From Salminus brasiliensis (Eukaryota > Chordata > Actinopteri > Characiformes > Bryconidae): a stretch of 64,000 nt of DNA. Of this stretch, positions 43,241 to 64,000 are shown piece by piece. The notes beneath the pieces are model-generated. The model did no database searches, was not told the origin of the DNA, and was given only the letters and a program-made list of their open reading frames with translations. Each line of letters begins with the position of its first letter. Position 1 is the first letter of the stretch. The translations under genes were made by a program, and so were the position numbers. The stretch lies in contig NC_132880.1 in NCBI RefSeq assembly GCF_030463535.1, positions 27,106,987 through 27,170,986 of the forward strand. Reading direction: 5' to 3'.

Positions 43241-44609
43241 TCTAGGACATGCTGCCGTTCTTCCTTTCACTCTGCTGCAGCAGTGAGAGCAGAGTTAGAG
43301 CTAGAGCTTTGTTCGTTTATTTCCAGATGGAGGAATCGCCATCACCATCTTCACCACCTTCAAATGCTTGTATGTGGCCTAATGGCCTGAGATCTTTTTA
43401 GCTGTAGTTTAGATTAGTTTACATAGAGTTATGCTCAGTGTTTTAAGCTGCTCTCCTCACTTGTTTTTACAGATGAAACACTTGTATGTGGCAGGTTGCT
43501 GTCAGTTCTGTTTAACCTTTCTTTTGGGTGAGTTTGTATAGAGAGTTAATTGAAGACTCCATGTACCTGAACTCTGTCTTCTACATCCCTGTCCTTGTAC
43601 TACTGCAAGCATTTGAAATAATAGAAACAATGATACTCAAACGTTTGACTGCTTTCTGTAATAACTACATAACACAATACCCATACATTTACTTTCAGTA
43701 CTTAAGTAGTACATTGTAAAAGTACTAAGTACTACTTGAAAAACTTTAGTACTTTCACTTAGGTATGGAGCTTAAAGAACACTTCTACTCAAGTCACATT
43801 TTTGAAAGATTACTTGTACTTTTACTCAAGTCTGGGTCTCTAGCACTTTATGCATGCCTGTACAACTGGTTGTGGTCCAATGAGCTAAATCTGTTCTGCT
43901 AACATTTGTGCCGTGCTACGAGTCCTTCCCTTTGCCTTGACAAGAATTCAAAGAATTCAATTCTTTCAAAGAAAGCGTGAGTAAGAAGCAATAGCCATAA
44001 ACTGTGCTCCACCAAGATTTTTATACATGACATACAGTTCCTCAATAAATAATCCTTCCTGATCCTCACAGCTAACTGTGCTGTTATCAAGAGGAAGAGT
44101 CCTGATTAATCTGCAGCTTCAGTTTAAGAGCACGGAATTTCAGCGGAACACTTAGGGAATTTTCCCACTCCTTTCTTCATGTTTAGTTGAGAAGAGCATG
44201 GTGGGTGTATGTGGGCTGGTGGAGGGGTTGGCTGGCCTGTTCATGAGATACCCTGTTTATTTGGTCAGTATTTCTCTCGTTTCCTTCCTCCTTTTACTTT
44301 CCTTTATCCCAGAAGGAAAAAAAAAACTAACATAGATGCCATCTTTGAGAACAGTTTCCTGTAACAGTTTACCTGGAAATTAAAACTGTTATTGTGCTAC
44401 AATACAATGTACTGTGTGGTCAGTACGTAGTAACAACTCCTTTGGAAAGAATCATAGCTTTGAATGCTTTCTGTAGTGTAGAGTATTTTAAGAGTATTTT
44501 AATCTTTGTTCTTGGACAGATCTTCGCCCATTCGTTCATATACAAGGCACAGAGCTATGTTGTATTTTTGGGAGATCTATCCACATATATTTAATGATGT
44601 TTACGTAAC

Positions 44610-44900
44610 TGTGCAAGACTATAGCAAAACCTTCACCACGCTCCTCTTGATGTAGTCCGTTGTGGATTTTGAGGTGTGTTCAGGATCATTATCCTGCTGT
44701 AGAATGTTTAAATCACTGTGATGGTTAAATCGCTTCATTGAATTACCTCCTTCTAATAGTGAAATGTTCCCTGTGCCACTGGTTGCAGCACAAGCAGACG
44801 CACTGTTGTGCACCCTTTTTCCTGCAAAATACACTAGTGTTGCTTCTAGAGGACACAAATAGGGACTGGAACCCTGAGGCTGCATCCCATTCCACATACT
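44610..44900 (-). mobile_element. Tc1-like transposase relic
   Basis: The minus strand has a 92-codon open frame (44897-44619) that includes SGTGNISLLEG and ILQQDNDPEHTSKSTTDYIK, the central DDE part of a Tc1 transposase. It is a fragment with no start context and no complete domain. Confidence 0.8.
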
Positions 44901-46879
44901 ACCACACTAAATAGCATGGAAATGGAAAACCACCATTAGAAGTGCATTTATTACAATAGTATGTACAAAAAGAGTCAGTCTATCAATCCACAGACAGAAG
45001 AAAAACCCACCTGAAAGCAGTGACAACCCATTAGATGACAACTTTAATTTATATATTTTAATCTATAGAACACAGGAATATACTATATGGCATAAATAAA
45101 TATTTACATTTGCTCACTCTATAGCCACTGCATAGATCGTTTTACACAGAACACTATATCGGGTCGCAGACATGTTGCTTTTCTCTTGTTCGGTTGCTGA
45201 TTCGCATAGCCTAACATCTGTGAATTTACAGCGCATTTGAAAGATGTAGCACAGGTATTGTGATTTTGATGGATGTGTTTTGTGATTTTGCAGCTCTTCA
45301 TTGTTCAGTGTGTTGGGCTTTCTTATCATTACGGCCAAAAGGTTCTATTCTAACCTTAGAATAGACCTGTTCAGATGTTACATCACCACTGTAGAGTCTG
45401 CTAAATCTTTCTGAAGTTTTTTTGCAGTCGAAGAAACAACAAGGTCATTCCTATCATTGCCTTCAAAAGATCAAAAAATGAAATTGCTCATTTACTTTAA
45501 TTTGATTAACTTAATGAAATGGTTGCTTAACTCTAGTGGCCAGATGGACCAGATGAATGAATTCAATGGCCAGTTTAAAAGTAATTTTTTTATTATTACT
45601 CTTTGTTCTTAGCTACCACGGCAGCTGGGGTTGCAGACTTGGCCTTTACTTGCGAAACATGAAATGTACAGGACATTAAAAGGCAGCAACATTTTATTGA
45701 CTCAATTCTGTGATTCTTGTGACAACATCTGTTGTGAAAAGTGCTATATATATATAAACAAATTTGAATTAAATCAAATTGTGCTTTTTTTGGAAATGGA
45801 AATGTTTAAAAACAAATAAACATAACAAATGAATGTAATTATATAATTTGAAAAGTACAACAAAAAGCAGTAATAACTCTCAACCTCTAGATCTTAAAAC
45901 CCAATGATTTACTGGTCATTTTCAATGTTTAGCAAAATGTAACATTTCTAATGTCAAACTGCTGAAACCTTTGATTTATTGGTGAGGCCAACATGCCAGA
46001 TTATAAACTTTCATGAGTGCCTAATAACTCAATCGAAAAATACACTCTTACAACAGTCCCCACACCATCTGTAAACACTTGCAAAAAAGTTTGATGGCAG
46101 TCTCACATTTTGTAATACAGGTCCCTTAAACAGTAGTAAAATTTAGTAGTAGTAGTTACAGAATTCAGAATAGTAGTTACTCACCAGTCTCATTACTTCG
46201 GTCAAAAGCTGTTGTCACGAGCACTTTTTGTGACTCTGCAAAAGGTCTCATAAACCAGTTCTCTTCACTCAATACTGGTACAACAAACAGACAGCATCAG
46301 AGCCTGCATGGGATACAGTATGTGCCTGTAACAGTAACTTGCCTCTAAATGACACTGATTTTTTGAAATGTTTGTTTTGAATCCTGTATTTGGCTATATT
46401 TTATTTTTATATTTTGTATATTTTATGTTTCATTTTATGTATTTTATTTTATTTTATGTTTAATATTTTCCAAATATAATTGTACATTAAAATGTTTTAG
46501 AAGTGTGTTCTCTGTAGCATTTCGGGATATGTACTAATATATGTATATAAAGTAAGCAATACAAGTTATTTTACCGAGGGGGTCAATACGCTTGCATCCG
46601 ATAGCATTATAATGTAGGCTACACTCTGGATGTTATTTGATTCCCCCTGAATTCTCAGAATTCAACACACCTTCTTTAAAACTGTAATTGCAGGTTTTAT
46701 TCTTTTCAGACCAATTTGACCTGTGCAATGTGTTAGGTTAAGCATGACAGTGCACTTTTTATCCATAGCATAAGACAGTCGTAGAACAACTACTCAAGTA
46801 CCACTGTTTTTTTTATAGAATTATGGGACATTAGTGATATTCAACACATTCGTTTCAATGTAATTTGTTCTTCACATGT

Positions 46880-47075
46880 ACACTTACGGCTTTCAGCTGA
46901 TTTAGCTGACTTACAAGGTTACTTGTATTACAGAGGTGGGCCAATGTAGTGTTAGGAGTCTTGCCCAATGACTCTTATTAGTGTAGCGCAGCCCAGAAAT
47001 CGAGGCCCAGTCTATTACATGGTGTGGTAACTCACTGGCAGGTAATGGTATTATCCGTTGCGCCACACCAACCAC
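46880..47075 (-). mobile_element. tRNA-derived SINE, second copy
   Basis: Same orientation and order as the copy at 36633-36830: inverted ends of GGTGTGG/CCACACC type, a degenerate B-box region, the shared block GTGTTAGGAGTCTTGCCCAA, and a shortened tail near 46890-46915. It lies about 350 bp upstream of the TATA-like signal of slc9a3 exon 1a. Confidence 0.7.
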
Positions 47076-47370
47076 ATGTCTTTTATAGAGTCTTTTTTGG
47101 CCTGGCTGATATACAGTAGTGTATTGATGTTGGAGATCTCTTTCTATATTGTAATGTAGAGAGATTAAACTGTAGAACCGCAATGCAGCTACTGAACAGG
47201 ATGTTTTAGGATGTGGACATGTGATAACAACTTAGAGACACTTCTGTCTGGTATATCTTCTAAATACAGTCAAAGGTCAATGAGTTAATGCTTCTACTGC
47301 TGCACCTGTAGTGCCACAGGTGAGCATGAAAAGGGGGCGGTGCCTCAGCCTGATCCTCACCTGAGCCTCT

Positions 47371-47425
47371 ATTGGGCATGAGGAGGAGCAATGCCTAAAG
47401 GAGGGATGGTCGAAGGCACTATATA
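47371..47425 (+). promoter_or_regulatory. slc9a3: Candidate promoter of slc9a3 exon 1a (inverted CCAAT plus TATA-like)
   Basis: An inverted CCAAT box (ATTGG, 47371-47375) lies 45 bp upstream of a TATA-like TATATA (47420-47425). This spacing would place a transcription start near 47450 and a 5' UTR of roughly 210 nt before the ATG at 47664. Confidence 0.4.
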
Positions 47426-47663
47426 CATGCCAGAGTCTGACAGAAACATTAAGTGAGAGTGATTACAGAAGAAAAGTGGGCACAAGTAAGAAGAAATGGT
47501 CCGGCAAGGAAGAATAGCCAGATAGTTTGACTAAGTAAAGCCTTACAAGGTCAGAAAGGTTAAGCAAATGCTAGGCAGCAAGTGCAAGAAAATAACAGCA
47601 AGTGTAAGAAAAGACAATAGCTAAGACCTAAGCCCTTAACTTCACCAGCAAAACCTCTGCAAC

Positions 47664-62924
<15,261 letters not shown>

Positions 62925-64000
62925 ACTTCATATAATATAACATTAACTTGCCAAAACATTCGATCGGGTTTTTTCATGATGAGTATTTAACTCATCGTTG
63001 TTGTCCAAGAGTACAAGTTGTGAAGGTATAATATCATTTCCTTAGTCTAACTTCCTTAGACCTTGTATACAGCCGGTCACTTCACCCGTCTTGAGTATCA
63101 GGATTGTATCCGGATAAGGCCGGGCCGAGTGTAAACGCACCCAATGCGCATTAAAAACAAGGTACAAATCTGATCACTCAAACCACTTCAGGAGGACGTC
63201 TGAGACGCATTTGAGCTACGTGTTATAGCAGCGTAAACACATCAGTCTCTCCAAGACACAATCGATGACCAGTACACCCTCCCAGTACAACCTAAACACC
63301 AGTCATAATTGCAGCACAGTGAGCTAATTAGCAAAAATAGCATTAATGCATGTGTCTAAAATCTTCTCAGGGTGCAATCCAGATCCTACTCACATGAAGT
63401 GACCAGCTGTAAACGGCTGTCTTTGATGACTTTGATGTCTAGCCTCATCTCCTCTAAGTGGAGACTTTTGTAAAAGCACTTTACTGTTCTGACAGAAGAC
63501 CAGAAAAACAGTTCTAGGGTCAGTTATTTGTATTTTCATGCATTGTGATGCACTTCCATACTTTCCCTTTGGGCAGTGGATGGTTACATAGATATTTTCT
63601 TGTGTACCTTTAATGGCTGTTGCATTTTTGTGTTGGAAACGTTATTTCGGGTGTTTTTCCACAGCATCTGTTCAGAACCACTTGTGCCGTTCACCTCAAA
63701 ATTTTTCTGATCTTCCTATCTTTATTAAGATCTGAAGTCATTTACAGTGATAATACTGGATCTGTTAGTAAGTCAATGTCATTTGCAGTAAAAGATTTTT
63801 AATATCAGTGTAAATACACCATCAACTTTTTTTGTTTTGTTGGTGGAATGAATGAGCAAGGATATTGTTCTGCACCATGTGCTCATTCTGTGATCCTCTC
63901 TCCTTGTTTTGAAAGCACTACTTACCACCAGTTTAAAACCAGAAAAGATCTGGCAAAACGGACCGATTTCACCACAAGAGTTTTATTTTTAACCAGCCGT
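62925..64000 (+). other. slc9a3: slc9a3 3' UTR and downstream flank
   Basis: Begins after the TAG at 62922-62924. No AATAAA is seen before the window ends; an ATTAAA variant at 63150-63155 is the best visible poly(A) signal. The UTR may therefore run past 64000. The 60-codon frame at 63620-63802 has no supporting features. Confidence 0.5.

Larger units (their letters stand above)
28250..47370. other. Gene-poor intergenic region between lipe and slc9a3
   Basis: No exon of a recognised protein family was found on either strand over 19 kb. The reading frames present are short, lack splice context, and several fall inside transposon relics. Identified repeats (Tc1-like relics, two SINEs, simple repeats) are listed separately. 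The remainder (about 28250-30780, 30900-34990, 40000-42500 and 45000-46870) is AT-rich with no structure I can name. Confidence 0.6.

Noticed and set aside
44619..44897. 92-codon minus-strand frame as a host gene
   Set aside because: It contains QQDNDPEHTSKSTTDYIK, a Tc1 transposase segment, and lacks the rest of the protein.

Overview
This window is vertebrate genomic DNA, most likely from a ray-finned fish. It holds short coding exons in GT-AG introns, long microsatellites, tRNA-derived SINEs ending in the tail common in teleost genomes, and many decayed Tc1/mariner copies. Nothing is bacterial or viral: there are no operons, ribosome-binding sites or phage/plasmid genes. I could not fix the species.

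Three protein-coding genes were reconstructed exon by exon, with splice phases that join without a break. (1) ddx6, minus strand, 4569 to 877: 12 coding exons, 493 aa, a DEAD-box RNA helicase of mRNA decay and translational repression. (2) lipe (hormone-sensitive lipase), minus strand, 23326 to 13973: 10 coding exons, 699 aa, with an intact catalytic core but a short regulatory module. (3) slc9a3 (Na+/H+ exchanger 3), plus strand, 47664 to 62924: 15 shared coding exons plus two alternative first coding exons (47664-47910 and 52800-53013), giving 847 or 836 aa.

Layout: 1-876 is ddx6 3' UTR. 4570-7080 is its upstream region, with a GCTAGC-rich block. 7100-7435 holds tetra- and dinucleotide repeats. 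7979-9140 is a 17-copy, 68-bp minisatellite. 9150-13880 is intergenic with a MITE-like element. 13880-28250 is lipe with its CpG-rich upstream region. 28250-47370 is intergenic and rich in Tc1-like relics and SINEs. 47371-64000 is slc9a3. ddx6 and lipe share a strand; lipe and slc9a3 are head to head.

The genes have unrelated jobs (RNA turnover, fat mobilisation, epithelial Na+/H+ exchange), and I see no evidence of a joint system. The points most worth checking are the two slc9a3 first exons, the missing PKA-site segment in lipe, the 140-bp GA tract beside a ddx6 splice acceptor, and the foldback-capable minisatellite.
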